64,000 nucleotides of DNA from Candidatus Enterocloster excrementipullorum (lineage in GTDB: Bacteria > Bacillota > Clostridia > Lachnospirales > Lachnospiraceae). The position numbers and the translations under genes were made by a program. Each line of letters starts with the position of its first letter. The stretch's first letter is position 1. Of this stretch, positions 25,657 through 35,745 are shown one piece after another. The stretch covers positions 1 through 64,000 of the forward strand of contig DWWT01000008.1 in NCBI GenBank assembly GCA_019119575.1, read 5' to 3'. The notes below the pieces were generated by a model, which was not told where the DNA came from, searched no databases, and saw nothing but the letters and a program-made list of their open reading frames with translations.

Positions 25657-25865
25657 GATAGTCCCTCCCCTTATATACGAATGGTACGGCATCCCGGACA
25701 TCTCCGCCATTGACAAAGGACCGGAATTACCGTACAATAGATCTGATAGCGAACATCTTGTTCTGAATTTATTGTAGAAGTCAGAAGAAAAAATTTCAAT
25801 GGATAATTCAGACCATATGTTCTTTACGGAATATTTTGCCAAATCTGTACGGAAAGGAGCCTTTA

Positions 25866-26456
25866 ATGGACAGAAGGCAGCAGAAAACAAGGGCAGCTAT
25901 TTTTAAAGCATTCGGCGATCTTCTGGAGAAAAAAAGCTACAGCCGGATTACGGTGCAGGAAATCATCGACGCGGCCAATATTGGACGGACAACCTTTTAT
26001 GCGCACTTTGAGACAAAGGACAACCTGCTGGAGGCGCTGTGCCGGGAGCTGTTCGGGCATATTATAGACAGCATGGCGGACTACACCCACACCCACGGGC
26101 TGTATTCGGAGGGGCCCGCCCCCCGGTCCGTATTCTGCCATCTTCTGCAGCATCTGCAGGAGAACGACGGGAACATCCTGGGGCTTTTGTCAGGAGAAAA
26201 CAGCGAGCTGTTCATGCGGTATTTTAAAAATAACCTGGACGAACTGATTCGGATGCAGTTTGCGGGCCGGAACCGTCCGGGAAGGGCGGATGTGCCCCAG
26301 GCGTTTTTGCTGAACCATATTTCCGGCAGCTTTGTGGAAATGGTTCTCTGGTGGATTCGCGGGAAGCGAAAAGAGACGCCGGAGGAGCTGGACCGCTATT
26401 TCCGGGCGGTCATTGAACCGATTTTGCAGGGATTCTATGGAGACAAAAAGCAATGA
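25866..26456 (+). CDS. TetR/AcrR-family transcriptional regulator
   Basis: A 196-residue repressor. Residues 1-50 are the TetR helix-turn-helix: RAAIFKAFGDLLEKKSYSRI, VQEIIDAANIGRTTFYAHFE. The C-terminal part (HGLYSEGPAPRSVFCHLLQH, WIRGKRKETPEELDRYF) resembles the TetR_C group found next to multidrug and envelope genes. GAAAGGAGCC precedes the ATG; an in-frame start 30 bases upstream is less likely. It overlaps the VanX-like gene by four bases, so both are one transcript. It is also divergent from the broken metal ATPase. Confidence 0.9.
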   Translation: MDRRQQKTRAAIFKAFGDLLEKKSYSRITVQEIIDAANIGRTTFYAHFETKDNLLEALCRELFGHIIDSMADYTHTHGLYSEGPAPRSVFCHLLQHLQENDGNILGLLSGENSELFMRYFKNNLDELIRMQFAGRNRPGRADVPQAFLLNHISGSFVEMVLWWIRGKRKETPEELDRYFRAVIEPILQGFYGDKKQ

Positions 26457-27682
26457 GAAGAAAGAAAAGAAATGCAGTCATCCTTATTGTCTGCGCGCTT
26501 GCCCTGGCGGCCCTAGGAGTCCTGGGCTTTTTCGTTTTATCCATGGAGAAGCACGACCGGTTTTCTCCGCAGAAATTTCCGCCGCAGAAGCAGGAGAGCA
26601 GGGCGGCCGTCCCCGCTTCTTCCCATTCGGAAGCCACAGCAAACCAGGTGATTGAAATCGAGCTGGAAGAGGAAGAAGAAGAGATTAACTATCTGGAAAC
26701 AAATGGAATATTTGAGCTCCCGGTATCCGGATCCAGCGGATATGCCTCCGTCCCGGTGGGCCTGTACGGGGAAACGGATGAAAACGGGGAGATTTTGGCC
26801 GTCCTGGCGCCGGGAGACGGGTTTCGCATATGCAGGGAGGCCGGAAACTGGTGGCTGGTGGAAGCCGACGGGATGCGGGGCTGGGTGATGCACCGGTATT
26901 GCATGGTAAATCTGCCGGATCTGCTTCCGTCCATAGTGTACCGGGTGGATAACGCCAAGGCCTCCCTGCTGCGCTCCTCCGGCAAGGCAATCCCCGGGCT
27001 TACAGGGGAGGTGCTGTATCAGGCTTACGGCTGGAACCCGCGCCTTGAGAGGGAGGAATTTATTGTCCCCGTCCTCTATGAGATGGCGAAAAAGATTGGG
27101 AAGGCCCAGCAGAGCGCGGCGGAGGATGGGAACACCCTGATTATCTATGAGGCATTCCGCCCTTATGAGGTGCAGAGAAGAATCGCAGCCAGCCTTGAGG
27201 CCCTGATGGCGGCAGACGCAGAGGTTCTGGAAGGCGTCAACCGGGGCCCCTGGTCCGAGGGCTGGTTTGTCGCCACGAGGATTTCCAACCACCAGAGGGG
27301 ATATGCCATTGACGTAAGCCTCGGAGCCGTGACGGGGCGGGAAGAGAGCCGATCCGGCAGCTACGTGTACAGCAGGATTACCGACGCCGCGGAATACGAG
27401 ATGCCCAGCCCCATGCATGAGCTGAGCGCGGCGGCCGTCTGCTTTGAAAATCCGATCTCCTCCGGGGACAGGGAGGCGTGGAAGACGGCGGCGCCGGCCC
27501 AAACCATGACGCCGGCGGCCTCACTGCTTCAGCGCTATTGTACGGAAGCCGGAATGTCGCCCCTGGCCTCCGAATGGTGGCATTTTAACGATTTGGACTG
27601 CCGGGATGCGCTGGGAGAGCAGGCGGGGACGGGACAGTTTTTTATTGATGCGGTTTACAGTGTCCCGCCGGAGGATTTTTGA
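26453..27682 (+). CDS. VanX-like D-Ala-D-Ala dipeptidase (M15D) with SH3 domain, membrane anchored
   Basis: A 409-residue protein. Residues 5-30 are one transmembrane helix (VILIVCALALAALGVLGFFV), then a Glu-rich stretch, a bacterial SH3-like region (residues 90-150, VPVGLYGETDENGE to GWVMHRYC) and an M15D peptidase domain. The zinc motifs are intact: SNHQRGYAIDVS (S-x-H-x2-G-x-A-x-D) and EWWHFND (E-x2-W-H); the catalytic Arg is in YEAFRPYEVQ. VanX cleaves free D-Ala-D-Ala in the cytoplasm, but the anchor and SH3 suggest this one works outside, on wall fragments. It overlaps the TetR gene (ATGA), so expression is probably repressor-controlled. Confidence 0.85.
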   Translation: MRRKKRNAVILIVCALALAALGVLGFFVLSMEKHDRFSPQKFPPQKQESRAAVPASSHSEATANQVIEIELEEEEEEINYLETNGIFELPVSGSSGYASVPVGLYGETDENGEILAVLAPGDGFRICREAGNWWLVEADGMRGWVMHRYCMVNLPDLLPSIVYRVDNAKASLLRSSGKAIPGLTGEVLYQAYGWNPRLEREEFIVPVLYEMAKKIGKAQQSAAEDGNTLIIYEAFRPYEVQRRIAASLEALMAADAEVLEGVNRGPWSEGWFVATRISNHQRGYAIDVSLGAVTGREESRSGSYVYSRITDAAEYEMPSPMHELSAAAVCFENPISSGDREAWKTAAPAQTMTPAASLLQRYCTEAGMSPLASEWWHFNDLDCRDALGEQAGTGQFFIDAVYSVPPEDF

Positions 27683-27685
27683 CAG

Positions 27686-28572
27686 ACTCTTGTGGGAGCG
27701 CGCGATTATGACGGGAATCACGCGGGTCAGCCGGGAATCCATCTTTTCTGATCTGAATAATTCTGAAGGCAGTGACCGCCACATCGGACGAATATGCCGA
27801 GTCCTTTGGCTTTACGGAGAAGGAGGTATTCGAGAGCCTGGAGGAGTGCGGGCGGGGGAAGGAAATGCAGCAGGTTAAGAAATGGTATGACGGCTTCATT
27901 TTCGGAAACCACAGGGGCATTTATAATCCGTGGTCTATTTTGAATTTTCTGGATACGGGGGTTTACACAACGTATTGGGCGAATACAAGCTCCAACAGCC
28001 TGGTGAGCAAACGGATACGGGAGGGAAGCCGGGGAATTAAGGAGGATTTCGAACGGCTGCTTAGGGGGGAGAGCGTCCGGACGCCGATAGACGAACAGAT
28101 CGTATATAACCAACTGGACGGCAATGAAGAGGCCATCTGGAGCCTGCTCTTGGCCAGCGGGTATTTAAAGGCGCTTTCTTACGAGCGTGTGGCGCGGGAT
28201 ACGTTCAGCTATTTCGATACGGGGAGGAAACCGTCGGAAGAAGAACCGGAGCACTTCTATCACGGGTTTGTCCTGGGGCTTATGGTAGATTTGCAGGACC
28301 GGTATGTGATCACCTCCAACCGGGAGAGCGGATTTGGACGGTATGACGTGATGCTGGAGCCCAAAAGGCTGAAAGAGGATGACGCGATTATTTTAGAATT
28401 TAAGGTGCATGATCCGGAAGATGAGGGGACGCTTCAGGACACGGTGCAGGCCGCGCTCCGCCAGGTCGAGAAAAAGCAGTATGCCGCCGCGCTTGTATCT
28501 CGCGGAATCGCCCCGGAGCGCATCCGCAGCTACGGTTTTGTGTTCCAGGGGAAACGGGTTTTGATTGGTTGA
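27686..28572 (+). pseudogene. AAA-ATPase/PD-(D/E)XK nuclease-like gene: 5' truncated and frameshifted
   Basis: Reads LWERAIMTGITRVSRESIFS, DLNN in one frame, then, after an apparent 1-nt insertion near 27761, LKAVTATSDEYAESFGFTEK and KKWYDGFIFGNHRGIYNPWS in the next. The C-terminal nuclease-like part is present (RYDVMLEPKR, AIILEFKVHD, VSRGIAPERIRSYGFVF). This is the PF09820/DUF1703 family common in gut Clostridia and Bacteroidales. The whole ATPase domain with Walker motifs is absent: the gene begins abruptly behind the VanX-like stop. A 266-residue product could start at an internal codon at 27772 but would be incomplete. Confidence 0.75.
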
Positions 28573-28623
28573 TGCATTTAAAAAGCGGTGAGTCAGCTTC
28601 ATAATGCAGATGGGCCATAGAAG

Positions 28624-29517
28624 CTATACGGACAGTTCTTCTTTCAGCGCATTCAAAAAAAGCTCGGCCGCCGGAGAAAACACCTGGTATTTTTTCCATA
28701 TGATATTAAGCCCCGATTCCAGCCTGGGCTTAAGAGGGCGGAAGCACAGGCTGCTGTCCTTTCCGGTGTCCGTCAGCTTATCAATCGTGACGGCGTACCC
28801 GATCCCGGCCTCGACCATGATCGCGGCATTATAGACCAGATTAAAAGTGGTCACCACATTCAGTTCTTCAAACGCATCTCCAAACCAGGCAGCAAACTCA
28901 TTTCTCGTCAGATGCGGGGAGAGGGCCTGCCTGGAACAAATCAACGGCACATGCAGCAAATCTTCTTTTTCAATAAATTCTTTTTCTGCCAGAGGACTAT
29001 CCTTTCGCATGACAACTCCCCAGATATCTTTTGCCGGAAGATTGAGAGAATCGTACTTGGTGAGATCCGCGGGCTGGATCAGGATGCCGAAATCCAAGAG
29101 TCCTTTGTCCAGGCGCTCCGTCACATCCTCGGCATTTCCGCTGTAGAGATGATAATGAATTTCCGGATAGGATTCCCGCAGGTTCCGCAGGATTGCCGCG
29201 ATCTGCCGAATTGCCTGGGTTTCTCCTCCTCCAATGTAAATATCGCCGCTTATCGTGTTCTGCATGGCGGAAAATTCCGCTTCCGTCTTATCAACCATGG
29301 AAATAATTTCCTCCGCCCGCTTCCGGAACAGGACGCCTTCCGGCGTGAGAGCGACCCGATGGCTTTTGCGGACGAGAAGCGGCTTTCCCAGTTCTTCCTC
29401 CAGATCCTTTATCTGCCGGGACAGCGTGGGCTGCGATAAATGCAGGGAGTTGGCCGCGCCGGTAATGTTTCCTTCCCTGGCCACGGCTAAAAAATAGCGG
29501 AGTACACGAATTTCCAT
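28624..29517 (-). CDS. LysR-family transcriptional regulator
   Basis: A 297-residue LysR protein. Residues 1-60 hold the winged helix (LRYFLAVAREGNITGAANSL, HLSQPTLSRQIKDLEEELGK) and residues 90-290 the two-lobe effector domain (GDIYIGGGETQAIRQIAAIL, GLLDFGILIQPAD). Length is normal. It is divergent from the aldo/keto reductase remnants, which may once have been its targets. The start is preceded by GGAAGGGAAT. Confidence 0.93.
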   Translation of the reverse strand: MEIRVLRYFLAVAREGNITGAANSLHLSQPTLSRQIKDLEEELGKPLLVRKSHRVALTPEGVLFRKRAEEIISMVDKTEAEFSAMQNTISGDIYIGGGETQAIRQIAAILRNLRESYPEIHYHLYSGNAEDVTERLDKGLLDFGILIQPADLTKYDSLNLPAKDIWGVVMRKDSPLAEKEFIEKEDLLHVPLICSRQALSPHLTRNEFAAWFGDAFEELNVVTTFNLVYNAAIMVEAGIGYAVTIDKLTDTGKDSSLCFRPLKPRLESGLNIIWKKYQVFSPAAELFLNALKEELSV

Positions 29518-29601
29518 ATCAGATTCCCTTCCGTATCATAATTGTAACAGTCCTGAACTGCTACTCATAAGCTTTGTTTCATCCATCATAGGCCATCATA
29601 G

Positions 29602-30748
<1,147 letters not shown>

Positions 30749-30780
30749 CCCTTTCCTCTTTGTCGCAAGCAGCAAAAATA

Positions 30781-30818
30781 CAGAGGCTCTCGCAGAGCAA
30801 TCCGCGGGGCCTCTTTTC
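30781..30818 (+). terminator. Intrinsic terminator after the aldo/keto reductase remnant
   Basis: AGAGGC pairs with GCCTCT, with an inner CTCGCAGAG hairpin, followed by TTTTCTG. Confidence 0.65.
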
Positions 30819-30854
30819 TGTCCGAAAGGAGCGGCAGCATTTTCCATACTTCCA

Positions 30855-31184
30855 TTATAAATTGTGCTTGGAAATCCTCTTTTGGGCGATTTCATACACT
30901 TCTTCATCTTCGCGCACACCTATGACGATTACCAACATGTAATCACCTTGACGGATAAGCTGATACACAATGCGTAAACCAGCACCTCTGAGTTTGATTT
31001 TTAAGAAGCCGGTGAGATTCGTGCTGCTTTTATTTCCCAGGAGTTTTCCATAGCCGCCTTCTGTTTCGGGAAGGGGATTCTGGCAGACTTTTTGGATTGC
31101 CTTGCGGACAAGGATTTTTTGGCTCCCATCCAGCTTCCGGAAATCATCCAGCGCTTCCGGAAGGTACTTTACATTCCAGCTCAT
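30855..31184 (-). CDS. RelE/ParE-superfamily toxin
   Basis: A 109-residue basic protein of the RelE/YoeB fold: MSWNVKYLPEALDDFRKLDG, IRKAIQKVCQNPLPE-like helix (VRKAIQKVCQNPLPETEGGY), LRGAGLRIVYQLIRQGD and a C-terminal VIGVREDEEVYEIAQKR. RelE-type toxins cut mRNA on the ribosome. It overlaps the antitoxin stop by four bases. An isolated two-gene module between pseudogenes and the housekeeping block. Confidence 0.88.
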   Translation of the reverse strand: MSWNVKYLPEALDDFRKLDGSQKILVRKAIQKVCQNPLPETEGGYGKLLGNKSSTNLTGFLKIKLRGAGLRIVYQLIRQGDYMLVIVIGVREDEEVYEIAQKRISKHNL

Positions 31185-31504
31185 TCAAATTCAATATCGT
31201 CCGTGTTTTCATAATCGGACGGAGTGAAGCCCAATTCCTGATCCACCTGTTCCTGGGAGATTAAGGCGGCAGGATTAAAATGAGACATACGCTCGGCAGC
31301 AGAAGCAAGAAGGCGCGCGTCATTGACTTCATCTAAAAGCCGGATATATTCATCCGGTGAGAGGAGGACGCATTCCGGTGTGTTATTTTTCATGACAACC
31401 TTTGCGCCATAACGTTTTACTTCGTCAAAAATTTTACCTGCCAGACCGCGGTTGAACAGGGAGATAGGAATTGTGTTCTCAATTGCACTTCTGATAGAAC
31501 TCAT
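31181..31504 (-). CDS. Antitoxin, Phd/YefM-like
   Basis: A 107-residue partner of the RelE-like toxin. Residues 10-60 (IPISLFNRGLAGKIFDEVKR, VVMKNNTPECVLLSPDEYIR) match the Phd/YefM fold that binds DNA as a dimer, and the acidic C-terminus (FTPSDYENTDDIEFE) is the usual toxin-binding tail. ATG at 31504 follows AGAGGTG at proper spacing; an ATG nine bases upstream overlaps that site. It should repress its own promoter, where an inverted repeat is seen. Confidence 0.87.
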   Translation of the reverse strand: MSSIRSAIENTIPISLFNRGLAGKIFDEVKRYGAKVVMKNNTPECVLLSPDEYIRLLDEVNDARLLASAAERMSHFNPAALISQEQVDQELGFTPSDYENTDDIEFE

Positions 31505-31525
31505 AAACATCACCTCTTTTATTAC

Positions 31526-31568
31526 AGTATATGAAATATCAGTTAAAAAGTCAATGATATTACTGATA
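31526..31568 (-). promoter_or_regulatory. Promoter and inverted-repeat operator of the type II TA pair
   Basis: Minus strand TTGACT (31554-31549), 17-nt spacer, TATACT (31531-31526). An inverted repeat TATCAGT (31537-31543) and ACTGATA (31562-31568) brackets the -35 element, as expected for autoregulation. Confidence 0.7.
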
Positions 31569-31678
31569 AAAACGCTGATTTATAGGGACGGATAAAATTA
31601 TTATTCGCAGGAACGTCTGTTTTTATATTTCTAAAGCGATTTAAGAAAAAGGGCCGCCTTTTCATCTGCGGAAAAATA

Positions 31679-31707
31679 TTGACTTTACCGCAAATACCAT
31701 TTATATT
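31679..31707 (+). promoter_or_regulatory. Promoter of the radical SAM - RNase G operon
   Basis: TTGACT, 17-nt spacer, TATATT. It gives a leader of about 140 nt before the start codon. Confidence 0.7.
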
Positions 31708-31800
31708 GATAGACAGTTAGGGCAGGACCATAACGCATTCGTCCTAAATGCAGAGCAAAAATCGGCTGCAGTTTTGGCCCTCGGCCAGCCCTGAAAAGCC

Positions 31801-31859
31801 CCAAAAGGAGAAATTTGATATTGTGCAATCTGCACAATAAAAACTTTTTAAATCTATGA
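31801..31859 (+). promoter_or_regulatory. Leader hairpin and possible 14-codon leader ORF coupled to the radical SAM gene
   Basis: AAGGAG (31805-31810) lies about 45 bases before the ATG, too far to serve it. Between them are a perfect 8-bp hairpin, ATTGTGCA/TGCACAAT with a 3-nt loop (31820-31838), and a possible TTG-started ORF (31815-31859) whose TGA overlaps the downstream ATG. The ATG itself has no nearby site. Either the hairpin brings the ribosome site close or translation of the leader ORF is coupled. Confidence 0.45.
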
Positions 31860-33748
31860 AGAAACTAGCATTAAGCGACGAAATTTTACTGAGTATCCAG
31901 GAGCCCGGCCGCTACATCGGCTGCGAGGTCAACGAGGTCATCAAGGATCCGAAAAAGGTAAACGTACGATTTGCCTTTTCGTTCCCGGACGTTTACGAAA
32001 TCGGCTCCTCCCACCTGGGGATGCAGATTCTCTACTCCATGTTCAACAAGCGGGAAGACATCTGCTGTGAGCGGGTATACAGCCCCTGGGTGGATCTGGA
32101 TGCCATTATGCGGGAAAAGCATATTCCGCTCTTCACCCTGGAGTCCCAGGAACCGGTGAAGAACTTTGATTTTCTGGGCATCACGCTCCAGTACGAGATG
32201 TGCTACACCAATGTGCTCCAGGTTCTGGATTTGTCACAGATTCCCCTCCATGCGGCGGACCGCACCGAGGAGGATCCCATTGTCATCGGCGGAGGGCCCT
32301 GCGCCTACAATCCGGAGCCCCTGGCACCGTTTTTTGATTTATTTTATATAGGAGAAGGAGAGACGGTCTATTTTGATTTAATGGACCGTTTTATAGAGAA
32401 CAAAAAAGCCGGGGGAAGCCGCAAAGCGTTCCTGGAAATGGCTGCCCAAATCCCCGGCATCTATGTGCCCGCCTTTTACGATGTGGCCTACAAGGCGGAC
32501 GGCACCATTGCTTCCTTTACGCCCAACAATCCCCATGCACCCGAACGCGTGTCCAAGGAGCTTGTGAAGGATATGGACAGCGTGGGCTATATTGAGAAGC
32601 CCCTGGTTCCCTTTATCAAAGCCACCCAGGACCGGGTGGTTCTGGAGATTCAGAGGGGCTGCATCCGGGGCTGCCGGTTCTGCCAGGCGGGAAATATCTA
32701 CCGGCCTCTGCGGGAGCACAGCCTGGAATACCTGAAAAAATACGCGGTGGACATGCTCACCAGCACAGGCCACGAGGAGATTTCATTGAGTTCCCTAAGC
32801 TCCAGCGATTACAGTCATCTGGAGGAGCTGGTGAATTTCCTCATCGACACCTTTCACGGCAAGGGGGTCAATATCTCCCTGCCGTCCCTGCGCATCGACG
32901 CCTTTTCTCTGGACGTGATGCGGAAGGTGCAGGATGTGAAGAAGAGCAGCATCACTTTCGCGCCGGAGGCCGGCTCCCAGCGCCTGCGGGATGTGATCAA
33001 CAAGGGCCTGACCGAGGAAGTCATCCTCAAAGGGGCACGGGACGCCTTCGCGGCCGGCTGGAACCGCGTAAAGCTCTACTTTATGCTGGGTCAGCCCACG
33101 GAGACCCGGGAGGACATGGAGGGGATCGCCCTTCTCTCGGAAAAGATTGCCGAGGCCTACTATGAGATTCCCAAGGACCAGAGAAAGGGGAAGGTGCAGA
33201 TCGTGGCAAGCTCCTCCTTCTTTGTGCCCAAGCCTTTTACCCCCTTCCAATGGGCGCGCATGTGCACCAAGGAAGAATTTATTGAGCGGGCGAACATTGT
33301 CCGGAGCAAATTCCGGGAAATGAAGAATTTCAAAAGCCTGAAGTACAACTGGCATGAGGCCGAGCTCACCGTCTTAGAGGGCGTGCTTGCCCGGGGTGAC
33401 CGGCGGGTGGCGCCGGTGATTGAGGAGGCATACCGCAGGGGCGCTCTCTATGACTCCTGGTCCGAGCATTTTAAAAATGAGGCGTGGATGGAGGCGTTTG
33501 ACGCCTGCGGCGTGGATTTATCCTTCTATACCTCCAGGGAGCGCTCCCTGGACGAGATATTCCCCTGGGATTTCATCGACGCGGGCGTCTCCAAGGCATT
33601 TTTAAAGAGAGAATGGGAAAATGCCCTTGCCGGCCGCGTGACACCCAACTGCCGCCAGGCGTGCGCGGGCTGCGGAGCGCTGGAGTACGGCAGCGGCGTC
33701 TGCTTTGAGCCCCGCCGGTCCCAGGCCTCACAGGGAGGACAGTCATGA
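31856..33748 (+). CDS. TIGR03960-family B12-binding/radical SAM protein
   Basis: A 630-residue protein typical of Clostridia. Residues 1-200 resemble a cobalamin-binding-like region (FSFPDVYEIGSSHLGMQILY), followed by the radical SAM core with the cluster motif CIRGCRFCQAG (about residue 263) and SLSSSDYSHLEELVNFL. C-terminal Cys residues (CRQACAGCGALEYG) may hold another cluster. Members lie upstream of a TIGR03936 partner and RNase G, as here. The reaction is not established; a tRNA or ribosome-linked modification is often assumed. It overlaps the next gene by four bases. Confidence 0.9.
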   Translation: MKKLALSDEILLSIQEPGRYIGCEVNEVIKDPKKVNVRFAFSFPDVYEIGSSHLGMQILYSMFNKREDICCERVYSPWVDLDAIMREKHIPLFTLESQEPVKNFDFLGITLQYEMCYTNVLQVLDLSQIPLHAADRTEEDPIVIGGGPCAYNPEPLAPFFDLFYIGEGETVYFDLMDRFIENKKAGGSRKAFLEMAAQIPGIYVPAFYDVAYKADGTIASFTPNNPHAPERVSKELVKDMDSVGYIEKPLVPFIKATQDRVVLEIQRGCIRGCRFCQAGNIYRPLREHSLEYLKKYAVDMLTSTGHEEISLSSLSSSDYSHLEELVNFLIDTFHGKGVNISLPSLRIDAFSLDVMRKVQDVKKSSITFAPEAGSQRLRDVINKGLTEEVILKGARDAFAAGWNRVKLYFMLGQPTETREDMEGIALLSEKIAEAYYEIPKDQRKGKVQIVASSSFFVPKPFTPFQWARMCTKEEFIERANIVRSKFREMKNFKSLKYNWHEAELTVLEGVLARGDRRVAPVIEEAYRRGALYDSWSEHFKNEAWMEAFDACGVDLSFYTSRERSLDEIFPWDFIDAGVSKAFLKREWENALAGRVTPNCRQACAGCGALEYGSGVCFEPRRSQASQGGQS

Positions 33749-34485
33749 AAATACGGATTAAATTCAAAAAATACGGCCCCATGAAATTTATCGGCCATCT
33801 GGACGTGATGCGCTATTTCCAGAAGGCCATGCGCAGGGCCGGCGTGGACATCTGTTACAGCGGCGGCTTCAGTCCGCATCAGATCATGTCATTTGCTTCC
33901 CCCCTTGGGGTGGGCGTTACCAGCCAAGGGGAATATGTGGATATCGAGGTAAACTCCACGGAGAGCTCCGCTGCGATGGTGGAGCGGTTAAACACCGTGA
34001 TGACCGAGGGGTTTGCCGTGGAGAGCTGGAGACTTCTCCCGGATGATTCCAAAGCCGCCATGTCCTTGGTGGCAGCCGCGGACTACACAGTCGTTTTCCG
34101 CCCCGGATACGAGCCGGAGGGAGAGACTGCGGAAGATTGGTTTGCCCGGGCGGCAGCCCTCTTTGATGCTCCGGCGGTTTTGATAGATAAAAAGACGAAA
34201 AAGGGGATGGCTCAGGTGGATTTAAAGCCTTTGGTCTATGAAATCCATGCCCGGTCCGGTGAAACCCCCGCACTTTTCATGAAGGTCTCCGCAGGAAGTT
34301 TGGCAAATGTAAAGCCCCAGCAGGTACTTGACGCATTCTATCAAAGTCTGAGGATGGAACAGCCGCCTTTTGCCCATATGTACCAGCGAGAGGAGGTCTA
34401 TGCGGACCTGGCGTCCGAAAATGAGAGGGAGGAGGGGAAGCACTGCTTCCAGCCCCTGGAAGCGTTGGGACAGGATATTGCGTGA
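33745..34485 (+). CDS. TIGR03936/DUF2344-family radical SAM-associated protein
   Basis: A 246-residue protein. The N-terminus RIKFKKYGPMKFIGHLDVMR and CYSGGFSPHQIMSFASPLGV are the family signature. It carries no radical SAM Cys motif itself and is always a neighbour, or fusion partner, of the large radical SAM protein. Start and stop overlap both neighbours by four bases (ATGA), so stoichiometric translation is likely. The function is unknown; a substrate-binding subunit is a fair guess. Confidence 0.9.
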   Translation: MKIRIKFKKYGPMKFIGHLDVMRYFQKAMRRAGVDICYSGGFSPHQIMSFASPLGVGVTSQGEYVDIEVNSTESSAAMVERLNTVMTEGFAVESWRLLPDDSKAAMSLVAAADYTVVFRPGYEPEGETAEDWFARAAALFDAPAVLIDKKTKKGMAQVDLKPLVYEIHARSGETPALFMKVSAGSLANVKPQQVLDAFYQSLRMEQPPFAHMYQREEVYADLASENEREEGKHCFQPLEALGQDIA

Positions 34486-35723
34486 TGGACAAGCTGATTA
34501 TAACGTATTTGGAAAACAAGATCTGCACCGCCCTCCTCTCCGAAGGACGGGTGGTGCAGATGACTTTAGAGTCAAAGGAGCATCCCTCCCGGCTGAACAA
34601 TATTTACATTGGAAAGGTACAGAAACTGGTACCGAGCATCCAGGCCGCTTTCGTGGATATTGCGCCGGGGACAGCGGGATACTACAGCCTGGCGGAAAAC
34701 ATGAATCACCATTTTGTATCCGCGCCAAGGCCGCAGCTGAAGCCGGGAGATGAGATCGTTGTGCAGGTAGTCCGGGACGAGGTGAAGACAAAAGCCCCTG
34801 TGCTGAGCGGCAGTATTTCCCTGCCGGGACGCTACTGCGTGGTCACGGACGGGCGGCCAGGCATCGGGATTTCCTCTAAGATCACAGATTCCTCGGCGCG
34901 GGAATCACTTCAGGCCGCTTTTAAAGAGGTTATGAAAGAGGAGGCGGCCGGGACAGCTATAGACGGCGAGGAGCCGCCGGAACGTGTTCAGGCCGCACTG
35001 GGACAGCAGCTGGGCGTGATTGTCCGCACCAATGCGGCCCAGGCCCCGGTTCAAGCCGTAATCCGGGAATATCGGATGCTGATAGAGCAGTATGAAGCCT
35101 TAAAAAACGCCTGGACAAGCCGCACCTGCTACAGCCTCCTTTACGCATCTTTGCCGTCGTTCGTTGAAGGACTGCGGGATATGGCGGAAGAGGAGGAACG
35201 GGAGATTGTCACGGATCAGCCCTGGATTTATGAAACACTTGCTGCTTATCTCGCTCAGAATAAGCGAACGGACAAATTGACCCTCTACCAGGATCCCCTT
35301 CTCCCCCTGGTCAAGCTTTACAGTCTGGATACGGTACTTGAACGAGCTACAGAGAAGCGGGTCTGGCTGAAATCCGGAGGCTATCTTGTCATCGAGCCCA
35401 CGGAGGCCATGGTGGTCATTGATGTGAATACAGGAAAATATTCCGGAAAAAAGCCCATGCGGGAGACTATTTTTCGTATCAACAGGGAAGCGGCCCAGGA
35501 GATTGCCCGTCAGCTGCGGCTGCGCAATCTGTCGGGAATCATCCTGGTGGACTTCATTGACATGGACACAAAAGAGGACAAGGAGGAGCTCCTGCGTTTT
35601 CTGGGAGGCCTTCTGCGGAAAGATCCGGTCAAAGCGTCCCTGGTAGATATGACGCGGCTGGGGCTTGTGGAAATCACACGAAAAAAGGTAAGAAAACCAT
35701 TATACGAACAGCGAAAGGCATGA
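34482..35723 (+). CDS. rng: Ribonuclease E/G family protein
   Basis: A 413-residue RNase E/G catalytic region without the RNase E C-terminal scaffold, so RNase G-like. LNNIYIGKVQKLVPSIQAAF is the S1-domain start, GRYCVVTDGRPGIGISSKI the linker, and AMVVIDVNTGKYSGKKPMRE with GIILVDFIDMDTKEDKEELL the DNase I-like catalytic metal-binding strands. The usual zinc-link Cys pair near the C-terminus is not obvious. It probably acts on rRNA maturation and mRNA decay. Operon position between the radical SAM pair and Trk genes. Confidence 0.92.
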   Translation: MMDKLIITYLENKICTALLSEGRVVQMTLESKEHPSRLNNIYIGKVQKLVPSIQAAFVDIAPGTAGYYSLAENMNHHFVSAPRPQLKPGDEIVVQVVRDEVKTKAPVLSGSISLPGRYCVVTDGRPGIGISSKITDSSARESLQAAFKEVMKEEAAGTAIDGEEPPERVQAALGQQLGVIVRTNAAQAPVQAVIREYRMLIEQYEALKNAWTSRTCYSLLYASLPSFVEGLRDMAEEEEREIVTDQPWIYETLAAYLAQNKRTDKLTLYQDPLLPLVKLYSLDTVLERATEKRVWLKSGGYLVIEPTEAMVVIDVNTGKYSGKKPMRETIFRINREAAQEIARQLRLRNLSGIILVDFIDMDTKEDKEELLRFLGGLLRKDPVKASLVDMTRLGLVEITRKKVRKPLYEQRKA

Positions 35724-35745
35724 AAGGAGATAAAAAACAAAAGCC

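Noticed and set aside
25657..25865. A short open frame ending in SDSEHLVLNLL
   Set aside because: It has no start or ribosome site of its own and I do not recognise it; it may be a relic but cannot be supported.
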